Below are positions 26,024 to 36,475 of a DNA stretch of 64,000 bases, piece after piece; positions within the stretch are counted from its first letter, which is position 1, and each line of letters starts with the position of its first letter. Made by a program: the position numbers and the translations under genes. The stretch spans positions 60,001 through 124,000 of the forward strand of contig JAJXWA010000003.1 of assembly GCA_021781795.1 (NCBI GenBank), given 5' to 3'. The DNA is from Acidobacteriota bacterium (GTDB lineage Bacteria; Acidobacteriota; Terriglobia; Terriglobales; Acidobacteriaceae). A model generated the notes under the pieces. The model searched no databases and was not told the DNA's origin. It saw only the letters and a list, made by a program, of their open reading frames with translations.

Positions 26024-28504
26024 TCAGTCGCCGTCTGGCGGCACCTGTTCCAGAAGCCGCTTCCACGTTTTCTGATTCCGCCGGAAGCTCTTCTTCAAGT
26101 CTTCCAGAATGCGCTCAAAGTCCGCATTGGTCCGCAAGTTATTCCATGCGGGATTTTTCTGGAACCAGGGATAGTTCTCATTGCCCAGATAGATCGCGCG
26201 CCGCAGCCAATGCAGTGCCTCGCTTGCGTCCCCTTCCACGGCAAAGTACGTTGCGAGGCGATAGGCCATTTCGTTATCGGCTTCGGCGGCAGCGAGCGTT
26301 TCGTCTTTCAACAGGCGTGCTGCCTGTTCTCGCTCACCCATCTGCACATAGCACATCGCCAGTGTAGGCACGGCGATGCGCATCGAGGCATCGTCCCGGA
26401 CAACGCTCTCCAGGGTTGCAATTGCTTCGCGCAGATCGCCCATACGCATCTGCTGATAGCCGAAAGACGTGCGCAGCAGCGGATGACGCGGCTCGAGCGC
26501 GAGCCCTTTCGTCAGCTCATCTCCGGCGAGCTCAATCTGATTCTGGTAGTGGTAGACGCGTGCACGATGGTTGTAGAGAATCGCAGCGTTGGCGGGATTC
26601 AGCTTCAATGCCCGGCTGAACTGCGCAAGCGCGTCATCGTACATCCCATCTCCACGCAGGGCCAGTCCCGTCACCATATGCACGTTCCAGTCATTTGCCG
26701 CAGACGTCAAAAGGTTCGCGATGCCGTGCCGCGCGGACTCCTTCTCGCCGCGCGAAAGCAGCATGTAAATGCGATAGAGATTGGCCTCGACAGAGCCGGG
26801 ATCAATTCTAAGAGCCTCGTCAAACGCGCGACGCGCATGCATTACATGGATCTGTCCGCCGAATCCGTGCCGGACATATTGCAACTCCGCGATTCCCAGG
26901 CCACTCCACCCAGCCGCAAATCCAGGATCTTTGACCGTCACGCCGCTGAAGAGCGTGTGCGCCTTGTCCAGATCGGACCGAGCTCCGGTTCGTACCATGA
27001 AAGAGCTGAGCAATGCTCTTGCCTGCAGATAGTCTTCGCTCACCTGCCCCGGCAAAGACGCTGCACGCAACGCAGTGCGCGGCGCTTCGGCCTTCGGCGC
27101 CTCCATGCGGCCAGTCGGACCAATTCCATGCAACACCGCGAACACTTCATTCGAGATCTCGGTCTGCACGGCAATCAGATCCAGTGACGCCACCTGCATT
27201 GCACCGCCGGAGCGCACACTTTGCAACCCGACATCGAGGAGTTGCCAGTTCAAATCAAAGCCGGTATCCGACCGTACAAAACTGCCGGCCAGCACATACG
27301 AGACAAGCAGCTTCTGTCCCACCGCCAGTGGATCCATCTGCGCAATCGGCAGGGACATCAGCGCACTCGATGGTCGCACAATCAGATCCGGAATCCGCGC
27401 CAGCCGCGCCGCCACTGCATCTGCAAGGGCGTACCCGTACAGCGGAGCCACCTCTGTGGCGCCCAGGTTCACAAAGGGCAGGACAACCAGAGAGTTTTGT
27501 GGGGAACGATCGGCGCTCGATTCGCGAAACCGCTCAGCAAGCATCGACAGAATGCCCGTCGTGCGCTTCTCCGCTTCGGCTTCGTTCATGGGCAGGTTAG
27601 CCGCCGCCTCACCGGGAATAATCCCTGTCTCAAGCTGCTGCGCCTTCATGATCGTCTTGAGCGCCTCGCGAACGTCTGCTGCAGACGCATAGCGCGACGC
27701 AGGATTCTTTTCGAGGCAGGTTGCGATCACACTCTTCAATTCCGGCGCGACTCCGGGAACAATCTCAGCGATGTCCGGCGGATCCAGAAACTGAATTCCT
27801 CGAATCGCCTGAAAGTCTTCCGCGTCAGGCCGCGCAAACGGATGCCGTCCGCTGGCAAGTTCGTAAAGGATCACGCCCAGCGCCCATATATCCGACTGCA
27901 CGCTGGATTGTCCGGTGACAAATTGCTCCGGCGCCATATAGCGAATCGTCCCCCCCCGCGCTGTGTAGGTCGCCGCCAGAGAGGCCTCCTTGGCCAGTCC
28001 CGCGCGCGCGGGATCGAAGCCCGCATCCTCGGGCCGTAGGCGCCGCGCCAATCCGAAATCGAGAATCTTCACCAGCCCGCCGTCGGTGAGCATCACGTTC
28101 TGCGGCTTCAGGTCTCGATGAAAGATTCCGAGAACGTGTGCGGCGTTGAGCCCATCCGCAATCTGAATCCCGACCGATAGGACCAGTTGCGGCTTAGCCG
28201 GGCCGCGCTCGATTAACGTGTCGAGCGACTGGCCGGGAACAAATTGCATGACGATATAGCCCTCATCGCCCGCTTCGCCAACCTCATAAATCGCGCAGAC
28301 ATTGGGGTGCTCAATCGCAGATGCCATGCGCGCTTCCCGCAGCACGGTCGTCCGCATCTGCTCAACTGAGAGCAGGCCCGCGCGCAGAATCTTCAACACC
28401 ACAGGCCGCTGCAAAAGCGTGTCGTTGGCAAGGTAGACCACGCCGCTGCCGCCGGCGCCCAGACGCCGCTGAATCTCATAATGTCCGATTGTTTTTCGCT
28501 TCAT
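26024..28504 (-). CDS. Ser/Thr protein kinase with FlgO/TolB-like middle domain and C-terminal TPRs
   Basis: 826-aa soluble-looking kinase. The Hanks-type domain spans about residues 8-285: P-loop GAGGSGVVYLA, Lys in VVLKIL, catalytic HRDLKPQN, DFG, and APEQF. After a linker comes a region beginning SLVVLPFVNLG (about 340-470) that resembles the TolB/FlgO-type domain seen in other multidomain regulators. A chain of TPRs then runs to the end, with AILYNHRARVYHYQNQ, LRTSFGYQQMRMGDL and WLRRAIYLGNENYPW. No transmembrane helix separates kinase and TPRs. This layout is frequent in acidobacteria; substrates are unknown. Transcribed alone. Confidence 0.93.
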   Translation of the reverse strand: MKRKTIGHYEIQRRLGAGGSGVVYLANDTLLQRPVVLKILRAGLLSVEQMRTTVLREARMASAIEHPNVCAIYEVGEAGDEGYIVMQFVPGQSLDTLIERGPAKPQLVLSVGIQIADGLNAAHVLGIFHRDLKPQNVMLTDGGLVKILDFGLARRLRPEDAGFDPARAGLAKEASLAATYTARGGTIRYMAPEQFVTGQSSVQSDIWALGVILYELASGRHPFARPDAEDFQAIRGIQFLDPPDIAEIVPGVAPELKSVIATCLEKNPASRYASAADVREALKTIMKAQQLETGIIPGEAAANLPMNEAEAEKRTTGILSMLAERFRESSADRSPQNSLVVLPFVNLGATEVAPLYGYALADAVAARLARIPDLIVRPSSALMSLPIAQMDPLAVGQKLLVSYVLAGSFVRSDTGFDLNWQLLDVGLQSVRSGGAMQVASLDLIAVQTEISNEVFAVLHGIGPTGRMEAPKAEAPRTALRAASLPGQVSEDYLQARALLSSFMVRTGARSDLDKAHTLFSGVTVKDPGFAAGWSGLGIAELQYVRHGFGGQIHVMHARRAFDEALRIDPGSVEANLYRIYMLLSRGEKESARHGIANLLTSAANDWNVHMVTGLALRGDGMYDDALAQFSRALKLNPANAAILYNHRARVYHYQNQIELAGDELTKGLALEPRHPLLRTSFGYQQMRMGDLREAIATLESVVRDDASMRIAVPTLAMCYVQMGEREQAARLLKDETLAAAEADNEMAYRLATYFAVEGDASEALHWLRRAIYLGNENYPWFQKNPAWNNLRTNADFERILEDLKKSFRRNQKTWKRLLEQVPPDGD

Positions 28505-28635
28505 CGCTCCTGACTAGTGTAGCGAGAAGCAAATGAGGGCCGTATCAATTTCCAGCATCGCCGGAATATTAAAGAAGGTTCGCCGATTCGAACTGCGTCA
28601 ACTATGTACGAATTGCGTGGACTGCACGTTAACGA

Positions 28636-28893
28636 TCAATGTCCGCGCCGCACGCTTCCTTCTTCAGTAGGAGACGGAGGATTCTTTTCCATCTGCTTCT
28701 GCGAGCGCCGGCCCGTCAGGTACATCGTCAGTCCGAATACCAGCAGCACCAGCCCCCACCACAGGTTCGCGTTGATGCCCATGCTCCGTGCATAGAGCTC
28801 GCGGTTACCCGCCGTTGCCAGGCCAAACACCGTAAGAATGAAGCCGGTAATCGAAAACATCAAACCCATCGGAATGCGCAAATCGAGAATCAT
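28636..28893 (-). CDS. small two-helix membrane protein downstream of the symporter
   Basis: 85 aa from the ATG at 28893, which follows GGAGACGAA. The two hydrophobic helices are MGLMFSITGFILTVFGLA and LWWGLVLLVFGLTMYLTG, followed by a charged tail. It begins 14 bases after the symporter stop, so the two are almost certainly co-transcribed. A small accessory or stabilising subunit is a reasonable inference, but the protein belongs to no family I can name. The track's start at 28914 is a TTG overlapping the symporter. Confidence 0.8.
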   Translation of the reverse strand: MILDLRIPMGLMFSITGFILTVFGLATAGNRELYARSMGINANLWWGLVLLVFGLTMYLTGRRSQKQMEKNPPSPTEEGSVRRGH

Positions 28894-28906
28894 TTCGTCT
28901 CCGTCA

Positions 28907-30727
28907 TCAGGCAAAGAACAGATTCAAGGCAACAGCCACAAGCAGAATTCCAACGCCCAACGCCTCGGGCCGCTTCCACCATGGCAGATGCGCATGAGAA
29001 GGCTTCGGCGTCAGCGAGTGAACCAGCCCGACCAGCTCAGATTCCGGATGTGGCTTCGTCATCAGGCTTACTACGATCGTGACAACCAGGTTGATGCCGA
29101 ATGCGAAGATGGCGCCGTAGAAATTCTGCGCCATATCGCTGGGATAGTGATGCAGCACCGTAATCCAGCCGCCGTGGATGCCCGTGTGCGCTTCGATCGG
29201 AAGGGTCAGGCCATGATGCAGCATGGCCGCTGCGGTGCCCGAGATAAGCCCCGCAAAGGCACCATGTCCGGTCGCGCGCTTCCAGAACATGCCGAGAAGA
29301 AACGTTGCAAACAACGGTGCGTTTACAAACGAGAAGACCAGTTGCAGCGTGTCCATGATGTTGTTGAAGTTGATGGCCGCAAAGGCCGTCCCAATCGACA
29401 GCAAAATTCCGCCCACCGTAGCCCAGCGTCCTACCGCCAGATAATGCCGGTCTGGTGCGCCCTTGTGAATGTACGACTGATACAGATCGTAGGTAAACAC
29501 GGTGTTGAACGCCGTCACGTTGCCTGCCATCCCGCTCATGAAGCTCGCCAGCAGCGCCGTGAGACCGAGGCCCAGAATACCCGTCGGAAAATAATGAAGG
29601 AGCATGTTCGGAGTCGCCATATCATAGTCCAGCAGCGGCTTTCCGCTGGCGTCGAGCATTGGCTTCCCCGTCACCGGATTCACTTTGGCAGGAACCAGTC
29701 CCCTGCCTTCTTCCACTTGCTTGGGAACCACGTCGGTTTCGCGATAGATTGCGCCATTGATCTCGTGCTGCACAGTGGTCGTATGCGGCGTCTGCAATCC
29801 AATCGCAATCAGCCCCGGCAGGATGACCAGAAACGGAAAGAACATTTTCGGGATTGCAGCAATCAGCGGGACGCGCCGCGCAGACTCCATGTCCTTGGAC
29901 GCCATTGCCGTCTGGATAACAAGGAAGTCCGTACACCAGTACCCCGACCCCAACACGAAGCCAAGCCCCATTCCGATGCCGATGATGTCGATGCCCATGG
30001 GATTGGTGCTCGCATGCATCACGCCCTTCCACTCATGCATGTACGCCACAGGCAGCGAAGCCCTGAGCCCTGCCCATCCGCCGATATTCTTGAGCCCCAG
30101 CAGCACCAGCGGAAGAAAGCCGGCAATGATGAGAAAGAACTGCAGCACCTCGTTGTAAATCGCGCTGGTCAGGCCGCCGAGAAAGATGTAGAGCAGCACG
30201 ATAATCGCGGAGAGCACAATGGAAAAGGTGAAAATGCCACCTTGTGGAAGACCCAGCGAATAAAACAATCCATCGAAAACATGGAGCGTCTGAATCAGGC
30301 GTGCCATGGCATACATGCTGATGCCGGAACTGAAGACCGTCATCACGGCAAAGGAGCATGCATTCAGAGCACGAGTCTTCTCATCGAAGCGCAGGCGCAG
30401 AAATTCCGGCACAGAGCGTGCTTTGGATCCGTAATAGAAAGGCATCATGAAGATGCCGACGAACACCATCGCGGGAATGGCCCCGATGCCATAGAAATGC
30501 GCGGTCTCCAGCCCGTATTTCGCGCCGGAAGCACCCATTCCAATGACTTCCTGAGCGCCCAGGTTCGCGCTGATGAAGGCGAGCCCACAGATCCACGCAG
30601 GCAGCGCTCGTCCCGCCTGAAAAAAATCCTTGCTCGTCTTCATGTAGCGTTTGAGCGCAAAACCAATGCCCAGCACAAACACGAAGTAGAGCAGCATGAT
30701 GAGCCAGTCGATCCACGTGAGCTTCAA
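28907..30727 (-). CDS. sodium:solute symporter (SSS family, SGLT-like)
   Basis: 606-aa transporter with about 13-14 helices that couples sodium entry to uptake of a sugar or related solute. SSS features: [46 protein letters not shown] and [16 protein letters not shown]. The SGLT-like [15 protein letters not shown] helix boundary and a long loop (about 330-400) are also present. I place the start at the TTG (30727) because GAGGA lies six bases upstream; the track's TTG at 30772 lies in the promoter. The solute cannot be fixed, though nearby glycosidases suggest a sugar. In an operon with the small membrane gene. Confidence 0.9.
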   Translation of the reverse strand: MKLTWIDWLIMLLYFVFVLGIGFALKRYMKTSKDFFQAGRALPAWICGLAFISANLGAQEVIGMGASGAKYGLETAHFYGIGAIPAMVFVGIFMMPFYYGSKARSVPEFLRLRFDEKTRALNACSFAVMTVFSSGISMYAMARLIQTLHVFDGLFYSLGLPQGGIFTFSIVLSAIIVLLYIFLGGLTSAIYNEVLQFFLIIAGFLPLVLLGLKNIGGWAGLRASLPVAYMHEWKGVMHASTNPMGIDIIGIGMGLGFVLGSGYWCTDFLVIQTAMASKDMESARRVPLIAAIPKMFFPFLVILPGLIAIGLQTPHTTTVQHEINGAIYRETDVVPKQVEEGRGLVPAKVNPVTGKPMLDASGKPLLDYDMATPNMLLHYFPTGILGLGLTALLASFMSGMAGNVTAFNTVFTYDLYQSYIHKGAPDRHYLAVGRWATVGGILLSIGTAFAAINFNNIMDTLQLVFSFVNAPLFATFLLGMFWKRATGHGAFAGLISGTAAAMLHHGLTLPIEAHTGIHGGWITVLHHYPSDMAQNFYGAIFAFGINLVVTIVVSLMTKPHPESELVGLVHSLTPKPSHAHLPWWKRPEALGVGILLVAVALNLFFA

Positions 30728-30873
30728 TTCGGGTCCTCGCCGCGCTGTTTGTTCGGAAGAGACGGTACCCAATCACTCTACGCAGAGAAACAAAGGACCG
30801 TCCAGCAGAAAATGAAAATGTTTTCAGGGCCGCCCGAAGCGCCCGCGCGGCACACGCTACACTGAAAGTACCC

Positions 30874-31929
30874 ATGATTCCCACGCTTACATGGACGCCC
30901 GAAGGTGTCCGCTTCATCGATCAGACCCGGCTGCCCCTCGAAGAGAGCTACGTGCTCGCCACCAACTATGAACAAGTCGCCGACGTGATTGTGACCATGG
31001 TGGTCCGCGGGGCTCCAGCGATTGGCGTCTCGGCGGCGTATGGCGTCGCGCTTGGCGCTCTGCGCAGCAATGCGAAAACGGCAGAGGACTTCGCGCCGGA
31101 GTTTGAAAAAGTGTGCGCCCGCCTGGCCGGCACCCGCCCCACCGCGGTGAATCTCTTCTGGGCGATCGACCGCATGAAACATCTCTTCGGCCGGCTAAGA
31201 TCGGCCGGCGCATCGATGGACCAGATCCGCGAGAGGTTTCTTGCCGAAGCGCATGCCATGTACAACGAGGACATCGCCGCCTGCAGGTCGATGGGCGCGT
31301 TCGGCGGGGACCTGTTGCCTGCCGAAGGCGGTGTGCTGACGCACTGCAACGCCGGCGCGCTGGCCACCTGCGGCTACGGAACCGCACTCGGCGTCATTCG
31401 TTCTGCAGTCGAACAAGGCAAAAAAATTCGCGTCTATGCCGATGAGACGCGTCCCTTTCTGCAGGGCGCGCGCCTCACCGCATGGGAGCTTATGGAAGAC
31501 GGTATCGACACGACCGTGATCTGCGACAACATGGCTGCGAGCCTCATGCGCGCAGGCCGCATTCAGGCGGTCGTGGTGGGCGCGGACCGCATCGCGGCCA
31601 ATGGAGACTTCGCGAACAAGATTGGAACCTACAACGTAGCGATCCTCGCAAAAGAACACGGCATCCCGTTCTATGTAGCGGCACCATGGTCCACCATTGA
31701 CACTGCAACCGCGACCGGCGACGCCATTCCGATTGAGGAGCGCAATCCGGTCGAGGTCACGCATCATGGCGGCAGGCAACTCACGCCAAACGGCGTCGGC
31801 ATCTGCAATCCAGCCTTCGACGTGACGCCTGCCAGCTACGTAACCGCCATCATTACGGAGCGCGGTGTGCTGCGAGCGCCCTTCGCAGAGTCTCTCCAGA
31901 AGATGGCATCCGACCCTGTCCCGGCCTGA
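30874..31929 (+). CDS. mtnA: S-methyl-5-thioribose-1-phosphate isomerase
   Basis: 351-aa methionine-salvage enzyme converting methylthioribose 1-phosphate to the ribulose form; cytosolic. It is related to eIF2B subunits. Motifs: [15 protein letters not shown] (about residue 50), the catalytic Cys in [15 protein letters not shown] (about 160), and the catalytic Asp in [21 protein letters not shown] (about 240), followed by [10 protein letters not shown]. Length is normal. No other mtn gene is seen here, so the pathway must be completed elsewhere. Divergent from the symporter operon. Confidence 0.96.
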   Translation: MIPTLTWTPEGVRFIDQTRLPLEESYVLATNYEQVADVIVTMVVRGAPAIGVSAAYGVALGALRSNAKTAEDFAPEFEKVCARLAGTRPTAVNLFWAIDRMKHLFGRLRSAGASMDQIRERFLAEAHAMYNEDIAACRSMGAFGGDLLPAEGGVLTHCNAGALATCGYGTALGVIRSAVEQGKKIRVYADETRPFLQGARLTAWELMEDGIDTTVICDNMAASLMRAGRIQAVVVGADRIAANGDFANKIGTYNVAILAKEHGIPFYVAAPWSTIDTATATGDAIPIEERNPVEVTHHGGRQLTPNGVGICNPAFDVTPASYVTAIITERGVLRAPFAESLQKMASDPVPA

Positions 31930-31946
31930 GCAGCTACAGTAGTGGA

Positions 31947-32243
31947 GTGGAGCTTCCCCGCCCCTCCTTGATTTTTTCGCGACGCAAGTCGATTGCGCGC
32001 GGCCTCGTGCTCTCGCTGGCCGCATTCGCTCTCAGCCTGCGCCTGGCCGGCTTCCCGCATATCGACGACCTCCACGGCTCCCGTTGGCAGTTCGTGGCGC
32101 TGGTATTGGGACTGGGCGGCCTCGCTGACACCGTTCGTTGTCTCAATCGCCGCTGGAACCTTTACCACGCCGGAATCCTCCTGCTGATCTATGCCGACCT
32201 GATGATTCTTGCCATGATTGTTTTTCTTGTAGCCTATCCCTGA
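31947..32243 (+). CDS. small hydrophobic protein, function unknown
   Basis: 98-aa frame starting with GTG, 17 bases past mtnA. It has a basic N-terminus, then three hydrophobic stretches (LVLSLAAFALSLRLAGF, FVALVLGLGGLADTV, ILLLIYADLMILAMIVFLVAY). This is a plausible inner-membrane protein. No family is recognised and no clear Shine-Dalgarno is seen, so the gene is probable but not certain. Confidence 0.5.
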   Translation: MELPRPSLIFSRRKSIARGLVLSLAAFALSLRLAGFPHIDDLHGSRWQFVALVLGLGGLADTVRCLNRRWNLYHAGILLLIYADLMILAMIVFLVAYP

Positions 32244-32288
32244 ATTTCAGAAACCCGCGCGCATGCAAGCCCACCCCAGATCCTGACC

Positions 32289-32309
32289 GCCAGCGAGTGA
32301 CGCGCTGGC
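32289..32309. repeat. perfect hairpin upstream of mscL
   Basis: GCCAGCG and CGCTGGC form a 7-bp stem around AGTGACG. No T-run follows. It may be part of the mscL leader or the end of the preceding small gene. Possible -10 TACTAT lies at 32374-32379 further downstream. Confidence 0.4.
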
Positions 32310-32485
32310 ATCGAGCCTTTCGCAATTCCTCCTTTTCACGCAATTTCTGCGTACAAGTCGCCAGCGCATCCTGTACTATGGCGAGCACGGGATCGCAAAC
32401 GGCGCACAACTCCTTACACAGGAATCGCGTGCGATCTACGAAGGCCGCTGGATCTGGTGGCTCAAACCCTGTTCAGGAGGAAACG

Positions 32486-32890
32486 ATGTTGAAAGGATTT
32501 CGTGATTTTATTCTTCGCGGAAACGTGGTTGACCTCGCGGTCGCAGTCATTTTGGGCGCTGCTTTCAATGCCATTGTGGGTTCGCTGGTCAGCGATGTCC
32601 TGAACCCGCTGATCGCGGCTACCATCGGCAAGCCGGACTTCAGCGGCGTCATTCTCCACGTTGGCGGCGGAGCCATTAAGGTCGGCAACTTCTTCAATGC
32701 GATTGTTTCCTTCCTGATTGTGGCCAGCGTCGTCTATTTCGCGATTGTCCTGCCCATGAATGCCGTCATGACTCGTCTGAAGAAGCCTGCTCCCGTCGCT
32801 CCTCCCGCCACCAAGACCTGCAGCGAGTGCCTGAGTGAGATTCCGGTCGCCGCCCGGCGCTGCGCCCACTGCACGCAGCCGGTTGCCTAA
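32486..32890 (+). CDS. mscL: large-conductance mechanosensitive channel MscL with C-terminal zinc ribbon
   Basis: 134-aa pentameric osmotic-release channel. The start is the ATG at 32486 behind an excellent CAGGAGG; the track's 250-aa version extends into non-coding sequence. N-terminal helix FRDFILRGNVVDLAVAVILGAAF and the second helix FLIVASVVYFAIVLPMN are standard. Instead of the normal C-terminal helix bundle, the tail after a Pro/Ala linker carries CSECLSEIPVAARRCAHC, a CX2C-X10-CX2C zinc-ribbon pattern. It may sense metal or redox state or stabilise the pentamer; this is inference. Its stop overlaps the convergent MFS gene by three bases. Confidence 0.95.
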   Translation: MLKGFRDFILRGNVVDLAVAVILGAAFNAIVGSLVSDVLNPLIAATIGKPDFSGVILHVGGGAIKVGNFFNAIVSFLIVASVVYFAIVLPMNAVMTRLKKPAPVAPPATKTCSECLSEIPVAARRCAHCTQPVA

Positions 32891-34131
32891 TCCAGCGAAC
32901 GCAGGGCGGGCGAAAAGGCAAAGAAGCCAAGGAATAACGTGGCTGCCACGCCCGCCATTGTCGCCAGCGCATGACCCGTCGGGATATGACGTGACAGCTC
33001 GCCCGCAAACAACGCGCCAAGCGGCGGCAGGCCTAGAAAGCTGGTCGCGTAAATACTCATCACGCGCCCTCGCATCGAGTCGGATGCGAGGTGCTGGATG
33101 GATACGTTGAAGCAGGAGATCATCAGAATCCCGCTGTAGCCTTCGCAGAGCGCGAGAACCTCAGAGAGCGCGAAGCGGTTTGAATAGCAAAAGCCGATAA
33201 TTGCAGCGAAGAAGAACACCCCGCTCACGGTCAACACGATACCGCGATGACGCAGGTTTCCCTTCGCCGCAATCGTGACTGCCCCGAGCACGGCGCCAAG
33301 TCCGGATCCCGCCAGCAGCCAGCCCAGACCGCTCTCCCCGGCATTCAACTGCACCTTGGCAAAGTAGGGAATAAACGTCAGGAACGGAATGCCCAACAGG
33401 CTCACCGTCGCCGTCATCCACATCAGCACCGTCATCTGCCTCTGGCTTTGGAGATACGCGAACCCGGCGCGAAGGCTATCCCAGATGCTCGCGGGATGCA
33501 CGTGCTCCTCTTCCGGATAGCGAATCCTCACCAGCGCCCACAGCACGGCGAGAAAGCTCACGCCGTTCAGAAAGAAGTTGCCCGCCACGCCGAACAGTAC
33601 CATCGCATAGCCGCCCAAGGTAGGCCCCAGGATCCGCGACATGTTGAATTGCGCCGAGTTCAGCGCGATGGCATTCGTGAGGTCTTCCCTGCGCACCAGC
33701 CGCGGCACCAGCGCCTGATAGCTCGGCGCGTTCATCGACATGGCCGTTCCATTCAGAAATGCGATCACCGCAACTTCCCACACAGTAATAACCTTGAACC
33801 ATGCCAGGGCAGCCAGAACAAACGCGAGGATCATCATGGCCGTCTGCGTCGCCAGCAGCAGCCTGCGCTTGTTCACGCGGTCTGCGATCACGCCGCCAAA
33901 GAGCGTGAACAGCAGAAACGGAATCGATCCGGCAAAGCCGACCACACCGAGCCAGAAGGAAGAATTCGTCAACTCGAGTACCAGCCATCCCTGCGCCACA
34001 TTCTGCATCCAGGTGCCGATGTTCGAGAGAAAGTTCCCGCTCCAGAAGAGGCGAAAGTTCTGGTTGCGCAGCGCCTTCACCACCTGAGGCAGACGATCCT
34101 CCTCTGCATTGGCAAGGGCTTGCGCAGTCAC
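32887..34131 (-). CDS. MFS transporter, enterobactin-exporter-like (MFS_3)
   Basis: 414-aa, about 12-helix exporter of the group containing EntS and DUF894-type proteins. Motifs: FRLFWSGNFLSNIGTWMQNVAQGWLV at the first helix, the loop GGVIADRVNKRRLL, RLVRREDLTNAIALNSAQFNMSRILGP, and SDSMRGRVMSIYATSF in the second half. The first codon is GTG at 34131. The substrate is unknown. Its 3' end overlaps mscL convergently by three bases; its 5' side faces the M28 peptidase gene. Confidence 0.9.
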   Translation of the reverse strand: MTAQALANAEEDRLPQVVKALRNQNFRLFWSGNFLSNIGTWMQNVAQGWLVLELTNSSFWLGVVGFAGSIPFLLFTLFGGVIADRVNKRRLLLATQTAMMILAFVLAALAWFKVITVWEVAVIAFLNGTAMSMNAPSYQALVPRLVRREDLTNAIALNSAQFNMSRILGPTLGGYAMVLFGVAGNFFLNGVSFLAVLWALVRIRYPEEEHVHPASIWDSLRAGFAYLQSQRQMTVLMWMTATVSLLGIPFLTFIPYFAKVQLNAGESGLGWLLAGSGLGAVLGAVTIAAKGNLRHRGIVLTVSGVFFFAAIIGFCYSNRFALSEVLALCEGYSGILMISCFNVSIQHLASDSMRGRVMSIYATSFLGLPPLGALFAGELSRHIPTGHALATMAGVAATLFLGFFAFSPALRSLD

Positions 34132-34301
34132 TCGCGCTGATTCACTCGCGACCTCAATGGTCTGCTGGGGTTCGGTCTGGCTCAGCGCGACATCCTCCGG
34201 TCTCTAGTGTAAGCTGTGGCTGAATCGCGATCGGCCACGCCTGAGCAGCAGAAGGTTGCCCGTCTCCCGCTGGGCCCATCCTCACCGAGGAGACTTACCG
34301 G

Positions 34302-36428
34302 ATGGATCTACGTACCTCCTCCCTCCTCAGCACCACACTTCTTCTTCTCACCGCGGTTGACTCCTCCCGCATCTCTGGCCAGCATCCGGCCGCGCCCTTC
34401 GGCTACAGCGACTTTACGCCGGAAGCGGCGATTGAAGAAAAGTTTCTCGCCGTGCCCAGCGCGAAGCTCGCAGGTGAAGAGTTAAAGGCACTCACCGCCG
34501 AACCCCACCTTGCCGCATCGCCAGAGGATCGCCGCACCGCCGATTACGTTGCGGAGAAGTTTCGCTCCGCAGGCCTGGCTACGCAAATCGTTCCCTATCG
34601 CGTCCTGCTGAACTGGCCCAAAGTCGTGCGTGTCGAGGCCTTCGACGCAGGCGGCAAACTTCTGATGAGCGGACCCACGCGGGAACGGGTTACCGGCGAT
34701 CCTTTTCAGGACAATCCGCGCGTCGTCATGCCGTTCAACGGCTCCTCCGGCTCAGGCGACATCACCGGCGATGTCGTGTATGCGAATTACGGCCGTCCTG
34801 AAGATTTCAAGGAACTCGAAAGGCAGCATATAGACCTACGCGGCAAGATTGTCCTCTTTCGTTACGGAATCAACTTCCGCGGAGTCAAGGTCTACCTTGC
34901 GGAGCTGCACGGCGCGGCGGGTGTGCTGATTTATTCCGATCCGCATGACGACGGCTACTACAAAGGCGACCCATATCCACAGGGTCCGTGGAGGCCGGAG
35001 ACAGGCGTACAGCGCGGCTCCGTGCAGTATCTGTTCAAATATCCGGGTGATCCGGAGACGCCCGGCATTGCCTCAACTCCGGATCTGCCGGATTCAGCGC
35101 GCGTTTCTCCCGATGGCAACCAGCCTCATATCATCTCAATTCCCATCAGCTACCACGATGCCGCCCCGATCCTGAAGGCGCTCAAAGGGCCCGAAGTCCC
35201 GGAAGGCTGGCAGGGGGCACTGCCGTTTCGATACCACCTGGGGCCGGGCGGTGTGCGAGTTCACCTCGTGTCGCAGCAGGACTATCAACGCCGCACCATC
35301 TGGGACGTGATTGGCACACTTCCCGGCAAGGACCTCGCCAGTGAACAGGTCATCGTCGGCAACCATCGCGATGCCTGGGTCTATGGTGCAGTGGACCCCA
35401 GCAGCGGTACGGCAGCCATGCTGGAGGCAGTGCGTGGCGTCGGCGTGCTCCTCCGTGCAGGGTGGCACCCGCGGCGCACGCTTGTCTTCTGCAGTTGGGA
35501 CGCGGAAGAAGAAGGACTCATCGGCTCAACCGAGTGGGTGGAGCAGCATGAGGATGAGATGAGCCACACCGTCGCATACTTCAACACCGATGTGGGTGTG
35601 GCTGGCCCTGACTTCTCCGCGGCCGCCGTACCCTCTCTCAAAGAATTTGTCCGGGAGATTGCCCAGTCTGTGCCGAGTCCCGTGGTCGGAACCGTCTACC
35701 AGCAGTGGCGCCAGAACCAGGCTGGATTGCAGGAACATCGGGCATCCAACGCGCCGGCCGAATCCGGCGTCGAGGTGCAGGTCAGCGATCTTGGCTCCGG
35801 GTCGGACTTCACCCCATTCCTGCAACACGCAGGCGTTCCCTCCACCGACGTGGGTTCAAAAGGTCCGTATGGGGTCTATCACTCTGCATTCGACGACTAT
35901 TCATGGTTCGTTCTCAACGCCGATCCTCACTTTGTGTATCTGCAGCAAATGGCCCGCGTGCTCGGGCTCGAAGCCATCCGCATGGCCGACGCCGATGTGC
36001 TTCCCTACGATTACGAAGCCTACGCGCGCGCCGTCGCGTCCTACCTCGACGCGGCCAAACTCAAGGCGCAACAGGAAGAAATCGATTCGCTTGACTTCGA
36101 CGCCGCCGGAGCGGCCGTCGCACGCTTTGCGGCAGCAGCCGCGAAAGCTCACGCATTGCAGCAATCGCCGCCGCGCGATCCCGCCACGCTGGACCTGACC
36201 CTGCGCGCCGCGGAAGCGGATCTGCTGTCACCGGCGGGGCTGCCCAACCGCCCCTGGTACAAGCACCTCATCTATGCTCCGGGCGAGTTCACCGGTTACT
36301 CAGCGGTCGTGATCCCGGGGGTGAATGAAGCGCTGGACGCGCACAACGCCCCCCTGGCCCAACAGCAGCTCGCCGCCCTGTTCGAGGCTCTCGACTATGC
36401 TGCGCAAACGCTTGATTCTGCAAGATAA
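34302..36428 (+). CDS. M28-family carboxypeptidase (glutamate carboxypeptidase II-like)
   Basis: 708-aa exported zinc peptidase resembling folate hydrolase/PSMA. The N-terminal signal is short and hydrophobic. A protease-associated insert (DLRGKIVLFRYGINFRGVKV) lies inside the catalytic domain. The two-zinc site is visible: His in GNHRDAW, Asp in VDPSSGT, Glu pair in DAEEEGLIGS, Asp in FNTDVG, and His in YHSAFDDY. The C-terminal transferrin-receptor-like dimerisation domain ends the chain. It probably releases glutamate or other C-terminal residues from peptides outside the cytoplasm. Gene context does not narrow the substrate. Confidence 0.93.
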   Translation: MDLRTSSLLSTTLLLLTAVDSSRISGQHPAAPFGYSDFTPEAAIEEKFLAVPSAKLAGEELKALTAEPHLAASPEDRRTADYVAEKFRSAGLATQIVPYRVLLNWPKVVRVEAFDAGGKLLMSGPTRERVTGDPFQDNPRVVMPFNGSSGSGDITGDVVYANYGRPEDFKELERQHIDLRGKIVLFRYGINFRGVKVYLAELHGAAGVLIYSDPHDDGYYKGDPYPQGPWRPETGVQRGSVQYLFKYPGDPETPGIASTPDLPDSARVSPDGNQPHIISIPISYHDAAPILKALKGPEVPEGWQGALPFRYHLGPGGVRVHLVSQQDYQRRTIWDVIGTLPGKDLASEQVIVGNHRDAWVYGAVDPSSGTAAMLEAVRGVGVLLRAGWHPRRTLVFCSWDAEEEGLIGSTEWVEQHEDEMSHTVAYFNTDVGVAGPDFSAAAVPSLKEFVREIAQSVPSPVVGTVYQQWRQNQAGLQEHRASNAPAESGVEVQVSDLGSGSDFTPFLQHAGVPSTDVGSKGPYGVYHSAFDDYSWFVLNADPHFVYLQQMARVLGLEAIRMADADVLPYDYEAYARAVASYLDAAKLKAQQEEIDSLDFDAAGAAVARFAAAAAKAHALQQSPPRDPATLDLTLRAAEADLLSPAGLPNRPWYKHLIYAPGEFTGYSAVVIPGVNEALDAHNAPLAQQQLAALFEALDYAAQTLDSAR

Positions 36429-36475
36429 AATGAAACTTCAGAACACAATGCCGACGGCCACGGCGCGCGGAAAAG

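Noticed and set aside
28838-30865. 675-aa plus-strand ORF opposite the symporter
   Set aside because: His/Gln/Arg-rich antisense translation; the symporter frame is clear.
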